A stretch of 64,000 bases of DNA from Atherix ibis. Its lineage: Eukaryota; Arthropoda; Insecta; Diptera; Athericidae. The position numbers and the translations under genes are program-made. Positions 31,690-43,359 of this stretch are shown piece by piece (position 1 is the stretch's first letter; every line of letters begins with the position of its first letter). Location of the stretch: positions 76,742,806 through 76,806,805 of the forward strand of contig OY282608.1 of the NCBI GenBank assembly GCA_958298945.1, written 5' to 3'. Below the pieces are notes generated by a model. It made no database searches. It had not been told where the DNA came from and saw nothing but the letters and a program-made list of their open reading frames with translations.

Positions 31690-34600
31690 TTGTTGGCTTG
31701 TTGGTTTGTTGGTTTGTTTATTTGTTGGTTTGTTGGTTTGTTGGTTTGTTGGTTTGTTGGTTTGTTGGTTTGTTGGTTTGTTGGTTTGTTGGTTTGTTGG
31801 CTTGTTGGTTTGTTGGCTTGTGTGCTTGTTGGTTGTTGGTTTGTTGGTTTGTTGGTTTGTTGGTTTGTTGGTTTATTGGTTTGTTGGTTTGTTGGTTTGT
31901 TGGTTTGTTGGTTTGTTGGTTTGTTGGTTTGTTGGTTTGTTGGTTTGTTGGTTTGTTGGTTTGTTGGTTTGTTGGTTTGTTTGTTTGTTGGTTTGTTCGT
32001 TTGTTGGCTTGGTGGTTTGTTCGTTTGTTGGCTTGTTGGTTTGTTGGCTTGTTGGCTTGTTGGTTGTTGGTTTGTTGGTTTGTTAGTTTGTTTGTTTGTT
32101 GGTTTGTTCGTTTGTTGGCTTGTTGGTTTCTTGGTTTATTCGTTTCTTGGCTTGTTGGTTTGTTGGCTTGTTTGCATGTTGGTTTCTTGGTTTGTTGGTT
32201 TGTTGGTTTGTTGGTTTGTTGGTTTGTTGGTTTGTTGGTTTGTTGGTTTTTTGGTTTGTTGGTTTGTTCGTTTGTTGGTTTGTTGGTTTGTTGGTTTGTT
32301 GGTTTGTTGGTTTGTTGGTTTGTTGGTTTGTTGGTTTGTTGGTTTGTTGGTTTGTTGGTTTGTTGGTTTGTTGGTTTGTTGGTTTGTTGGTTTGTTGGTT
32401 TGTTGGTTTGTTGGTTTTTGGTTTGTAGGCGTGTTTGTTTGTTAGTTTGTTGGTTTGTTCGTTTGTTCGTTTGTTGGCTTGTTGGTTTGTTGGGTTGTTG
32501 GTTTGTTGGTTTGTTGGTTTGTTGGTTTGTTGGTTTGTGGGTTTGTTGGTTTATTTGTTTGTTGGTTTGTTGGTTTGTTGATTTGTTGGTTTGTTTGTTT
32601 GTTGGTTTGTTGGTTTGTTGGTTTGTTGGTTTGTTGGTTTGTTGGTTTGTTGGTTTGTTGGTTTGTTGGTTTGTTTGTGTATTGCTTTGTCCGTTTGTTG
32701 GCTTGTTGGTTTGCTGGCTTGTTGGCTTGTTGGCTTGTTGGTTTGTTGGTTTGTTGGTTTGTTGGTTTGTTGGTTTGTTGGTTTGTTGGTTTGTTGGTTT
32801 GTTGGTTTGTTGGTTTGTTGGTTTGTTGCCTTATTGGTTTGTTGGTTTGTTGGTTTGTTGGTTTGTTGGTTTGTTGGTTTGTTGGTTTGTTGGTTTGTTG
32901 GTTTGTTGGTTTATTTGTTTGTTGGTTTGTTGGCTTGTTGGTTTGTTGGCTTGTTGGCTTGTTGGTTTCTTGGTTTGTTTGTTTGTTGGTTTGTTCGTTT
33001 GTTGGCTTATTGGTTTGTTGGCTTGTTGGCTTGTTGGCATGTTGGTTTGTTGGTTTGTTGGTTTGTTGGTTTGTTGGTTTGTTGGTTTGTTTGTTTGTTG
33101 GTTTATTGGTTTGTTAGTTTGTTGGTTTGTTGGTTTGTTGGTTTGTTGGTTTGTTGGTTTGTTGGTTTGTTGGTTTGTTGGTTTGTTGGTTTGTTGGTTT
33201 GTTGGTTTGTTGGTTTGTTGGTTTTTTGGTTTGTTGGCTTATTGATTTGTTGGTTTGTTGGTTTGGTGATTTGTTGGTTTGTTGGTTCCTTCGTTTGTTG
33301 TTTTTTTTTGGTTTGTTGGCTTGTTGGCTTGTTGGTTTGTTGGTTTGTTGGTTTGTTGGTTTGTTGGTTTGTTGGTTTGTTGGTTTGTTGGTTTGTTTGT
33401 TTGTTGGTTTGTTCGTTTGTTGGCTTGTTGGTTTATTCGTTTGTTGGCTTGTTGGTTTGTTGGCTTGTTGGTATGTTGGTTTCTTGGTTTGTTGGTTTGT
33501 TGGTTTGTTGGTTTGTTGGTTTGTTGGTTTGTTGGTTTGTTGGTTTGTTGGTTTGTTTGTTTGTTGGTTTGTTCGTTTGTTGGCTTGTTGGTTTGTTGGT
33601 TTGTTCGTTTGTTGGCTTGTTGGTTTGTTGGCTTGTTGGCATGTTGGTTTCTTGGTTTGTTGGTTTCTTGGTTTGTTGGTTTTTTGGTTTGTTGGTTTGC
33701 TCGTTTGTTGGTTTGTTGGTTTGTTGGTTTGTTGGTTTGTTGGTTTGTTGGTTTGTTGGTTTGTTGGTTTGTTTGTTTTTGGTTTGTGGGCGTGTTTGTT
33801 TGTTGGTTTGTTGGTTTGTTCGTTTGTTGGCTTGTTGGTTTGTTGGTTTGTTAGTTTGTTGGTTTGTTGGTTTGTTGGTTTGTTGGTTTATTTGTTTGTT
33901 GGTTTGTTGGCTTGTTGGCTTGTTGGTTTGTTGATTTGTTGGTTTGTTTGTTTGTTGGTTTGTTGGTTTGTTGGTTTGTTGGTTTGTTGGTTTGTTGCCT
34001 TATTGGTTTGTTGGTTTGTTGGTTTGTTGGCTTGTTGGCTTGTTGGTTTGTTGGTTTGTTGGTTTGTTGGTTTGTTGGTTTGTTGGTTTGTTGGTTTGTT
34101 GGCTTTTTGGCTTGATGGTTTGTTGGTTTGTTGGTTTGTTGGTTTGTTGGTTTATTTGTTTGTTGGTTTGTTGGCTTGTTGGTTTGTTGGCTTGTTGGCT
34201 TGTTGGTTTGTTGGTTTGTTTGTTTGTTGGTTTGGTCGTTTGTTGGCTTATTGGTTTGTTTGCTTGTTGGCATGTTGGTTTGTTGGTTTGTTGGTTTGTT
34301 GGTTTGTTGGTTTGTTGGTTTGTTGGTTTGTTGGTTTGTTGGTTTGTTGGTTTGTTGGTTTGTTGGTTTGTTGGTTTGTTGGTTTGTTGGTTTTTTGGTT
34401 TGTTGGCTTATTGGTTTGTTGGTTTGTTGGTTTGGTGGTTTGTTGGTTTGTTGGTTCCTTCGTTTGTTGGTTTTTCTGGTTTGTTGGTTTGTTGGTTTGT
34501 TGGCTTGTTGGTTTGTTGGTTTGTTGGTTTGTTGGTTTGTTGGTTTGTTGGTTTGTTGGTTTGTTGGTTTGTTGGTTGGTTGGTTTGTTGGTTTGTTGGT

Positions 34601-35055
34601 TAGTTGGTTTGTTCGTTTGTTGGTTTTTTGGTTTGTTGGTTTGTTGGTTTTTTGGTTTGTTGGCTTGTTGGTTTGTTGGTTTTTTGGTTTGTTGGCTTGT
34701 TGGTTTGTTAACTTGTTGGCTTGTTGGTTTGTAGGTTTGTTGGTTTGTTGGTTTGTTGGTTTGTTGGTTTGTTGGTTTGTTGGTTTGTTGGCTTGTTGGT
34801 TTGTTGGCTTGTGTGCTTGTTGGTTGTTGGTTTGTTTGTTTGTTGGTTTGTTGGTTTGTTGGTTTGTTGGTTTGTTGGTTTGTTGGTTTGTTGGTTTTTT
34901 GGTTTGTTGGTTTGTTGGTTTTTTGGTTTTTTGGTATGTTTGTTTGTTGGTTTATTGGTTTGTTGGTTTGTTGGTTTGTTGGTTTGTTGGTTTTTGGTTT
35001 GTAGGTGTGTTTGTTTGTTGGTTTTTTGGTTTGTTGGTTTGTTGGTTTGTTGGTT
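31690..35055 (+). repeat. 3.36 kb higher-order unit, copy 1
   Basis: Box B 31820, box A 32425, box C 33284, GTGGGCG 33786, box C 34453, box B 34811 and GTAGGTG 35001 match 35185, 35798, 36601, 37103, 37818, 38168 and 38366. Offsets range from 3317 to 3373. Shared rare variants include TTGGTTTGGTGATTTG before box C, TTGCCTTA near 32826, TTGGTATG near 33474 and GTTAACTTG near 34705. Before 31690 the segment 31195-31690 is a B-box block similar to 24.2-24.5 kb. Confidence 0.8.
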
Positions 35056-38000
35056 TGTTGGCTTGTTGGCTTGTTGGTTTGTTGGTTTGTTTATTTGTTG
35101 GTTTGTTGGTTTGTTGGTTTGTTGGTTTGTTGGTTTGTTGGTTTGTTGGTTTGTTGGTTTGTTGGCTTGTTGGTTTGTTGGCTTGTGTGCTTGTTGGTTG
35201 TTGGTTTGTTGGTTTGTTGGTTTGTTGGTTTGTTGGTTTATTGGTTTGTTGGTTTGTTGGTTTGTTGGTTTGTTGGTTTGTTGGTTTGTTGGTTTGTTGG
35301 TTTGTTGGTTTGTTGGTTTGTTGGTTTGTTGGTTTGTTGGTTTGTTGGTTTGTTGGTTTGTTTGTTTGTTGGTTTGTTCGTTTGTTGGCTTGGTGGTTTG
35401 TTCGTTTGTTGGCTTGTTGGTTTGTTGGCTTGTTGGCTTGTTGGTTGTTGGTTTGTTGGTTTGTTAGTTTGTTTGTTTGTTGGTTTGTTCGTTTGTTGGC
35501 TTGTTGGTTTCTTGGTTTATTCGTTTCTTGGCTTGTTGGTTTGTTGGCTTGTTTGCATGTTGGTTTCTTGGTTTGTTGGTTTGTTGGTTTGTTGGTTTGT
35601 TGGTTTGTTGGTTTGTTGGTTTTTTGGTTTGTTGGTTTGTTCGTTTGTTGGTTTGTTGGTTTGTTGGTTTGTTGGTTTGTTGGTTTGTTGGTTTGTTGGT
35701 TTGTTGGTTTGTTGGTTTGTTGGTTTGTTGGTTTGTTGGTTTGTTGGTTTGTTGGTTTGTTGGTTTGTTGGTTTGTTGGTTTGTTGGTTTTTGGTTTGTA
35801 GGCGTGTTTGTTTGTTAGTTTGTTGGTTTGTTCGTTTGTTCGTTTGTTGGCTTGTTGGTTTGTTGGGTTGTTGGTTTGTTGGTTTGTTGGTTTGTTGGTT
35901 TGTGGGTTTGTTGGTTTATTTGTTTGTTGGTTTGTTGGTTTGTTGATTTGTTGGTTTGTTTGTTTGTTGGTTTGTTGGTTTGTTGGTTTGTTGGTTTGTT
36001 GGTTTTTTGGTTTGTTGGTTTGTTTGTGTATTGCTTTGTCCGTTTGTTGGCTTGTTGGTTTGCTGGCTTGTTGGCTTGTTGGCTTGTTGGTTTGTTGGTT
36101 TGTTGGTTTGTTGGTTTGTTGGTTTGTTGGTTTGTTGGTTTGTTGGTTTGTTGGTTTGTTGGTTTGTTGGTTTGTTGCCTTATTGGTTTGTTGGTTTGTT
36201 GGTTTGTTGGTTTGTTGGTTTGTTGGTTTGTTGGTTTGTTGGTTTATTTGTTTGTTGGTTTGTTGGCTTGTTGGTTTGTTGGCTTGTTGGTTTGTTGGTT
36301 TGTTTGTTTGTTGGTTTGTTCGTTTGTTGGCTTATTGGTTTGTTGGCTTGTTGGCTTGTTGGCATGTTGGTTTGTTGGTTTGTTGGTTTGTTGGTTTGTT
36401 GGTTTGTTGGTTTGTTGGTTTGTTTGTTTGTTGGTTTATTGGTTTGTTAGTTTGTTGGTTTGTTGGTTTGTTGGTTTGTTGGTTTGTTGGTTTGTTGGTT
36501 TGTTGGTTTGTTGGTTTGTTGGTTTGTTGGTTTGTTGGTTTTTTGGTTTGTTGGCTTATTGATTTGTTGGTTTGTTGGTTTGGTGATTTGTTGGTTTGTT
36601 GGTTCCTTCGTTTGTTGGTTTTTTTTGGTTTGTTGGCTTGTTGGCTTGTTGGTTTGTTGGTTTGTTGGTTTGTTGGTTTGTTGGTTTGTTGGTTTGTTGG
36701 TTTGTTGGTTTGTTTGTTTGTTGGTTTGTTCGTTTGTTGGCTTGTTGGTTTATTCGTTTGTTGGCTTGTTGGTTTGTTGGCTTGTTGGTATGTTGGTTTC
36801 TTGGTTTGTTGGTTTGTTGGTTTGTTGGTTTGTTGGTTTGTTGGTTTGTTGGTTTGTTGGTTTGTTGGTTTGTTTGTTTGTTGGTTTGTTCGTTTGTTGG
36901 CTTGTTGGTTTGTTGGTTTGTTCGTTTGTTGGCTTGTTGGTTTGTTGGCTTGTTGGCATGTTGGTTTCTTGGTTTGTTGGTTTCTTGGTTTGTTGGTTTT
37001 TTGGTTTGTTGGTTTGCTCGTTTGTTGGTTTGTTGGTTTGTTGGTTTGTTGGTTTGTTGGTTTGTTGGTTTGTTGGTTTGTTGGTTTGTTTGTTTTTGGT
37101 TTGTGGGCGTGTTTGTTTGTTGGTTTGTTGGTTTGTTCGTTTGTTGGCTTGTTGGTTTGTTGGTTTGTTAGTTTGTTGGTTTGTTGGTTTGTTGGTTTGT
37201 TGGTTTATTTGTTTGTTGGTTTGTTGGCTTGTTGGCTTGTTGGTTTGTTGATTTGTTGGTTTGTTTGTTTGTTGGTTTGTTGGTTTGTTGGTTTGTTGGT
37301 TTGTTGGTTTGTTTGTGAGTTGGTTTGTCCGTTTGTTGGCTTGTTGGCTTGTCGGTTTGTTGGCTTGTTGGCTTGTTGGTTTGTTGGTTTGTTGGTTTGT
37401 TGGTTTGTTGGTTTGTTGGTTTGTTGGTTTGTTGGTTTGTTGGTTTGTCGGCTTGTTGGCTTGATGGTTTGTTGGTTTGTTGGTTTGTTGGTTTGTTGGT
37501 TTATTTGTTTGTTGGTTTGTTGGCTTGTTGGTTTGTTGGCTTGTTGGCTTGTTGGTTTGTTGGTTTGTTTGTTTGTTGGTTTGGTCGTTTGTTGGCTTAT
37601 TGGTTTGTTTGCTTGTTGGCTTGTTGGCATGTTGGTTTGTTGGTTTGTTGGTTTGTTGGTTTGTTGGTTTGTTGGTTTGTTGGTTTGTTGGTTTGTTGGT
37701 TTGTTGGTTTGTTGGTTTGTTGGTTTGTTGGTTTGTTGGTTTGTTGGTTTGTTGGTTTTTTGGTTTGTTGGCTTATTGGTTTGTTGGTTTGTTGGTTTGG
37801 TGGTTTGATGGTTTGTTGGTTCCTTCGTTTGTTGGTTTTTCTGGTTTGTTGGTTTGTTGGTTTGTTGGCTTGTTGGTTTGTTGGTTTGTTGGTTTGTTGG
37901 TTTGTTGGTTTGTTGGTTTGTTGGTTTGTTGGTTGGTTGGTTTGTTGGTTTGTTGGTTAGTTGGTTTGTTCGTTTGTTGGTTTTTTGGTTTGTTGGTTTG

Positions 38001-38420
38001 TTGGTTTTTTGGTTTGTTGGCTTGTTGGTTTGTTGGTTTTTTGGTTTGTTGGCTTGTTGGTTTGTTAACTTGTTGGCTTGTTGGTTTGTAGGTTTGTTGG
38101 TTTGTTGGTTTGTTGGTTTGTTGGTTTGTTGGTTTGTTGGTTTGTTGGCTTGTTGGTTTGTTGGCTTGTGTGCTTGTTGGTTGTTGGTTTGTTTGTTTGT
38201 TGGTTTGTTGGTTTGTTGGTTTGTTGGTTTGTTGGTTTGTTGGTTTGTTGGTTTGTTGGTTTTTTGGTTTGTTGGTTTGTTGGTTTTTTGGTTTTTTGGT
38301 ATGTTTGTTTGTTGGTTTATTGGTTTGTTGGTTTGTTGGTTTGTTGGTTTGTTGGTTTTTGGTTTGTAGATGTGTTTGTTTGTTGGTTTTTTGGTTTGTT
38401 GGTTTGTTGGTTTGTTGGTT
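35056..38420 (+). repeat. 3.36 kb higher-order unit, copy 2
   Basis: It abuts copy 1 and repeats its whole landmark order, including TTGCCTTA near 36178, TTGGTATG near 36787 and GTTAACTTG near 38065. Private differences: GTAGATG in place of GTAGGTG at the last box A, GTGAGTTGG near 37315, TTGTCGG marks near 37352 and 37446, and a shorter plain run near 36.2 kb. The order diverges at about 38420 (TTAGTTTGTTGTTTTG). Confidence 0.8.
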
Positions 38421-39430
38421 TGTTAGTTTGTTGTTTTGTTGGCTTGTTGGCTTGTTGGTTTGTTGGTTTGTTGGTTTGTTGGTTTGTTGGTTTGTTGGTT
38501 TGTTGGTTTATTTGTTTGTTGGTTTGTTGGCTTGTTGGTTTGTTCTCTTGTTGGCTTGTTGGTTTGTTGGTTTGTTTGTTTGTTGGTTTGTTCGTTTGTT
38601 GGCTTATTGATTTGTTGGCTTGTGGGCTTGTTGGCATGTTGGTTTGTTGGTTTGTTGGTTTGTTGGTTTGTTGGTTTGTTGGTTTGTTGGTTTGTTGGTT
38701 TGTTGGTTTGTTGGTTTGCTCGTTTGTTGGTTTGTTGGTTTGTTGGTTTGTTGGTTTGTTGGTTTGTTGGTTTGTTGGTTTGTTCGTTTGTTTGTTTTTG
38801 GTTTGTAGGCGTGTTTGTTTGTTGGTTTGTTTGTTTGTTTGATTGTTGGCTTGTTGGTTTGTTGGTTTGTTGGTTTGTTGGTTTGTTGGTTTGTTGGTTT
38901 GTTGGTTTATTTGTTTGTTGGTTTGTTGGTTTGTTGATTTGTTGGTTTGTTTGTTTGTTGGTTTGTTGGTTTGTTGGTTTGTTGGTTTGTTGGTTTGTTG
39001 GTTTGTTGGATTGTTTGTGTGTTGGTTTGTCCGTTTGTTGGCTTGTTGGTTTGTTGGCTTGTTGGTTTGTTGGCTTGTTGGCTTGTCGATTTGTTAGTTT
39101 GTTGGTTTGTTGGTTTGTTGGCTTGTTAGCTTGTTGGTTTGTTGGTTTGTTGGTTTGTTGGTTTGTTGGTTTATTTGTTTGTTGGTTTGTTGGTTTGTTG
39201 GCTTGTTGGCTTGTTGGTTTGTTGGTTTGTTTGTTTGTTGGTATGTTCGTTTGTTGGCTTATTGGTTTGTTTGCTTGTTGGCTTATTGGCATGTTGGTTT
39301 GTTGGTTTGTTGGTTTGTTGGTTTGTTGGTTTGTTGGTTTATTGTTTTGTTGGTTTGTTGGTTTGTTGGTTTGTTGGTTTGTTGGTTTGTTGGTTCCTTC
39401 GTTTGTTGGTTTTTGTGGTTTGTTGGTTTG
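38350..39430 (+). repeat. Dispersed block, second copy (GTGGGCTTG type)
   Basis: Boxes A at 38366 and 38805 are 439 apart and box C of the TTTTTGTGG form follows at 39392. The same triplet is seen at 26009, 26440 and 27154; at 53058, 53513 and 54220; and, truncated, at 50044 and 50467. TTGTTCTCTTG near 38545, GCTTGTGGGCTTG near 38620 and TTGCTCG near 38718 are shared with those blocks. Confidence 0.72.
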
Positions 39431-42400
39431 TTGGTTTGTTGGCTTGTTGGTTTGTTGGTTTGTTGGTTTGTTGGTTTGTTGGTTTGTTGGTTTGTTTGTT
39501 TGTTGGTTAGTTGGTTAGTTGGCTTGTTGGTTTGTTGGTTTGTTGGTTTGTTGGTTTGTTGGTTTGTTGGTTTGTTGGTTTGTTGGTTTGTTGGTTTGTT
39601 GGTTTGTTGGTTTGTTGGTTTGTTGGTTTGTTGGTTTGTTGGTTTTTTGGTTTGTTGGCTTATTGGTTTGTTGGTTTGTTGGTTTGTTGGTTTGTTGGTT
39701 TGTTGGTTTGTTGGCTTGTTGGTTTGTTGGCTTTGTACTTGTTGGTTGTTGGTTTGTTGATTTGTTGGTTTGTTGGTTTGTTGGTTTGTTGGTTTGTTAG
39801 TTTGTTGGTTTGTTGGTTTTTTGGTTTGTTGGTTTTTTAGTTTGTTGGTTTGTTGGTTTTTTGGTTTTTTGGTTTGTTTGTTTGTTGGTTTGTTGGTTTG
39901 TTGGTTTTTGGTTTGTTGGTTTTTCGGTTTGTTGGCTTGTTGGTTTGTTGGCTTGTTGGCTTGTTGGTTTGTTGGTTTGTTGGTTTGTTGGTTTGTTGGT
40001 TTGTTGGTTTGTTGGTTTGTTGGTTTGTTGGTTTGTTGGTTTGTTGGTTTGTTGGCTTGTTGGTTTTGTTGGCTTGTGTGCTTGTTGGTTGTTGGTTTGT
40101 TGGTTGGTTGGTTTGTTGGTTTGTTGGTTTGTTGGTTTGTTGGTTTGTTGGTTTGTTGGTTTGTTGGTTTGTTGGTTTTTTGGTTTGTTGGTTTGTTGGT
40201 TTTTTGGTTTTTTGGTTTGTTTGTTTGTTGGTTTGTTCGTTTGTTGGCATGTTGGTTTGTTGGTTTGTTGTTTTGTTGGTTTTTTGGTTTGTTGGCTTGT
40301 TGGTTTGTTGGTTTTTTGGTTTGTTGGCTTGTTGGTTTGTTGGCTTGTTGGCTTGTTGGATTGTTGGTTTGTTTATTAGTTGGTTTGTTGGGTTTGTTGG
40401 TTTGTTGGTTTGTTGGCTTGTTGGTTTGTTGGCTTGTGTGCTTGTTGGTTGTTGGTTTGTTGGTTTGTTGGTTTGTTGGTTTGTTGGTTTCTTGGTTTGT
40501 TGGTTTGTTGGTTTGTTGGTTTGTTGGTTTGTTGGTTTGTTGGTTTCTTGGTTTGTTGGTTTGTTGGTTTGTTGGTTTGTTGGTTTGTTGGTTTGTTGGT
40601 TTGTTGGTTTGTTGGTTTGTTGGTTTGTTTGTTTGTTTGTTGGTTTGTTCGTTTGTTGGCTTGTTGGTTTGTTGGTTTGTTCATTTGTTGGCTTATTGGT
40701 TTGTTGGCTTGTTGGCATGTTGGTTTCTTGGTTTTTTGGTTTCTTGGTTTGTTGGTTTTTTGGTTTGTTGGTTTGCTCGTTTGTTGGTTTGTTGGTTTGT
40801 TGGTTTGTTGGTTTGTTGGTTTGTTGGTTTGTTGGTTTGTTGGTTTGTTGGTTTGTTGGTTTGTTTGTTTTTGGTTTGTAGGCGTGTTTGTTTATTGGTT
40901 TGTTGGTTTGTTCGTTTGTTCGTTTGTTGGCTTGTTGGTTTGTTGGTTTGTTGGTTTGTTGGTTTGTTGGTTTGTTGGTTTGTTGGTTTGTTGGTTTATT
41001 TGTTTGTTGGTTTGTTGATTTGTTGGTTTGTTTGTTTGTTGGTTTGTTGGTTTGTTGGTTTGTTGGTTTGTTGGTTTGTTGGTTTGTTGGTTTGTTTGTG
41101 TGTTAGTTTGTCCGTTTGTTGGCTTGTTGGTTTGTTGGCTTGTTGGTTTGTTGGCTTGTTGGTTTGTTGGCTTGTTGGCTTGTTGGTTTGTTGGTTTGTT
41201 GGTTTGTTGGTTTGTTGGTTTGTTGGCTTGTTGGCTTGTTGGTTTGTTGGTTTGTTGGTTTGTTGGTTTGTTGGTTTATTTGTTTGTTGGTTTGTTGGCT
41301 TGTTGGTTTGTTGGTTTGTTGGCTTGTTGGTTTGTTGGTTTGTTTGTTTGTTGGTTTGTTCGTTTGTTGGCTTATTGGTTTGTTTGCTTGTTGGCTTGTT
41401 GGCATGTTGGTTTGTTGGTTTGTTGGTTTGTTGGTTTGTTGGTTTGTTGGTTTGTTGGTTTGTTGGTTTGTTGGTTTGTTGGTTTGTTGGTTTGTTGGTT
41501 TGTTGGTTTGTTGGTTTGTTGGTTTGTTGGTTTGTTGGTTTGTTGGTTTGTTGGTTTAATGGTTTGTTGGTTTGTTGGTTTTTTCGTTTGTTGGCTTATT
41601 GGTTTGTTGGTTTGTTGGTTTGGTGGTTTGTTGGTTTGTTGGTTCCTTCGTTTGTTGGTTTTTCTGGTTTGTTGGTTTGTTGGCTTGTTGGTTTGTTGGT
41701 TTGTTGGTTTGTTGGTTTGTTGGTTTGTTGGTTTGTTGGTTTGTTGGTTAGTTGGTTTGTTCGTTTGTTGGTTTTTTGGTTTGTTGGTTTGTTGGTTTTT
41801 TGGTTTGTTGGCTTGTTGGTTTGTTGGTTTTTCGGTTTGTTGGCTTGTTGGTTTGTTGGCTTGTTGGCTTGTTGGTTTGTTGGTTTGTTGGTTTGTTGGT
41901 CTGTTGGTTTGTTGGTTTGTTGGTTTGTTGGTTTGTTGGTTTGTTGGCTTGTTGGTTTTGTTGGCTTGTGTGCTTGTTGGTTGTTGGTTTGTTGGTTGGT
42001 TGGTTTGTTGGTTTGTTGGTTTGTTGGTTTGTTGGTTTGTTGGTTTGTTGGTTTGTTGGTTTGTTGGTTTTTTGGTTTGTTGGTTTGTTGGTTTTTTGGT
42101 TTTTTGGTTTGTTTGTTTGTTGGTTTGTTCGTTTGTTGGCATGTTGGTTTGTTGGTTTGTTGTTTTGTTGGTTTTTTGGTTTGTTGGCTTGTTGGTTTGT
42201 TGGTTTTTTGGTTTGTTGGCTTGTTGGTTTGTTGGCTTGTTGGCTTGTTGGATTGTTGGTTTGTTTATTAGTTGGTTTGTTGGGTTTGTTGGTTTGTTGG
42301 TTTGTTGGCTTGTTGGTTTGTTGGCTTGTGTGCTTGTTGGTTGTTGGTTTGTTGGTTTTTTGGTTTGTTGGTTTGTTGGTTTCTTGGTTTGTTGGTTTGT

Positions 42401-43355
42401 TGGTTTGTTGGTTTGTTGGTTTGTTGGTTTCTTGGTTTGTTGGTTTGTTGGTTTGTTGGTTTGTTGGTTTGTTGGTTTGTTGGTTTGTTGGTTTGTTGGT
42501 TTTTTGGTTTGTTGGCTTATTGGTTTGTTGGTTTGTTAGTTTGGTGGTTTGTTGGTTTGTTGGTTCCTTCGTTTGTTGGTTTTTCTGGTTTGTTGGTTTG
42601 TTGGTTTGTTGGTTTTTTGGTTTGTTGGCTTGTTGGTTTGTTGGTTTGTTGGTTTGTTGGTTTGTTTTTTTGTTTGTTTGTTGGTTTGTTGGTTAGTTGG
42701 TTTCTTCGTTTGTTGATTTTTTGCTTTGTTGGTTTGTTCGTTTGTTGGTTTGTTGGTTTGTTGGTTTCTTGGTTTGTTGGTTTGTTGGTTTGTTGGTTTC
42801 TTGGTTTGTTGGTTTGTTGGTTTTTGGTTTGTACCGTGTTTGTTTGTTGGTTTGTTGGTTTGTTGGTTTGTTGGTTTGTTGGTTTGTTGGTTTGTTGGTT
42901 TGTTGGTTTGTTGGTTTGTTGGTTTGTTGGTTTGTTGGTTTGTTGGTTTGTTGGTTTTTTGGTTTGTTGGCTTATTGGTTTGTTGGTTTGTTGGTTTGGT
43001 GATTTGTTGGTTCGTTGGTTCCTTCGTTTGTTGGTTTTTTTTGGTTTGTTGGATTGTTCGTTTGTTGGTTTGTTGGTTTGTTGGTTTGTTGGTTTGTTGG
43101 TTTGTTGGTTTGTTGGTTTGTTTGTTTGTTGGTTTGTTCGTTTGTTGGCTTGTTGGTTAATTCGTTTGTTGGCTTGTTGGTTTGTTGGCTTGTTGGTATG
43201 TTGGTTTCTTGGTTTGTTGGTTTGTTGGTTTGTTGGTTTGTCGGTTTGTTGGTTTGTTGGTTTGTTGGTTTGTTGGTTTGTTGGTTTGTTTGTTTGTTGG
43301 TTTGTTAGTTTGGTGGCTTGTTGGTTTGTTGGTTTGTTCGTTTGTTGGCTTGTTG
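39431..43355 (+). repeat. Mosaic segment with a 1.89 kb repeat
   Basis: Box B cores 40076 and 40436 match 41968 and 42328 at exactly 1892, and the GTTGGGTTTGTTGG irregularity near 40388 matches 42280. Shared order runs from about 39.92-40.6 to 41.83-42.5 kb. Between the two lie box A 40878 and box C 41641. The following part, box C 42562, GTACCG 42831 and box C 43017, has relatives at 56618, 56895 and 57273. Confidence 0.7.
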
Positions 43356-43359
43356 GTTT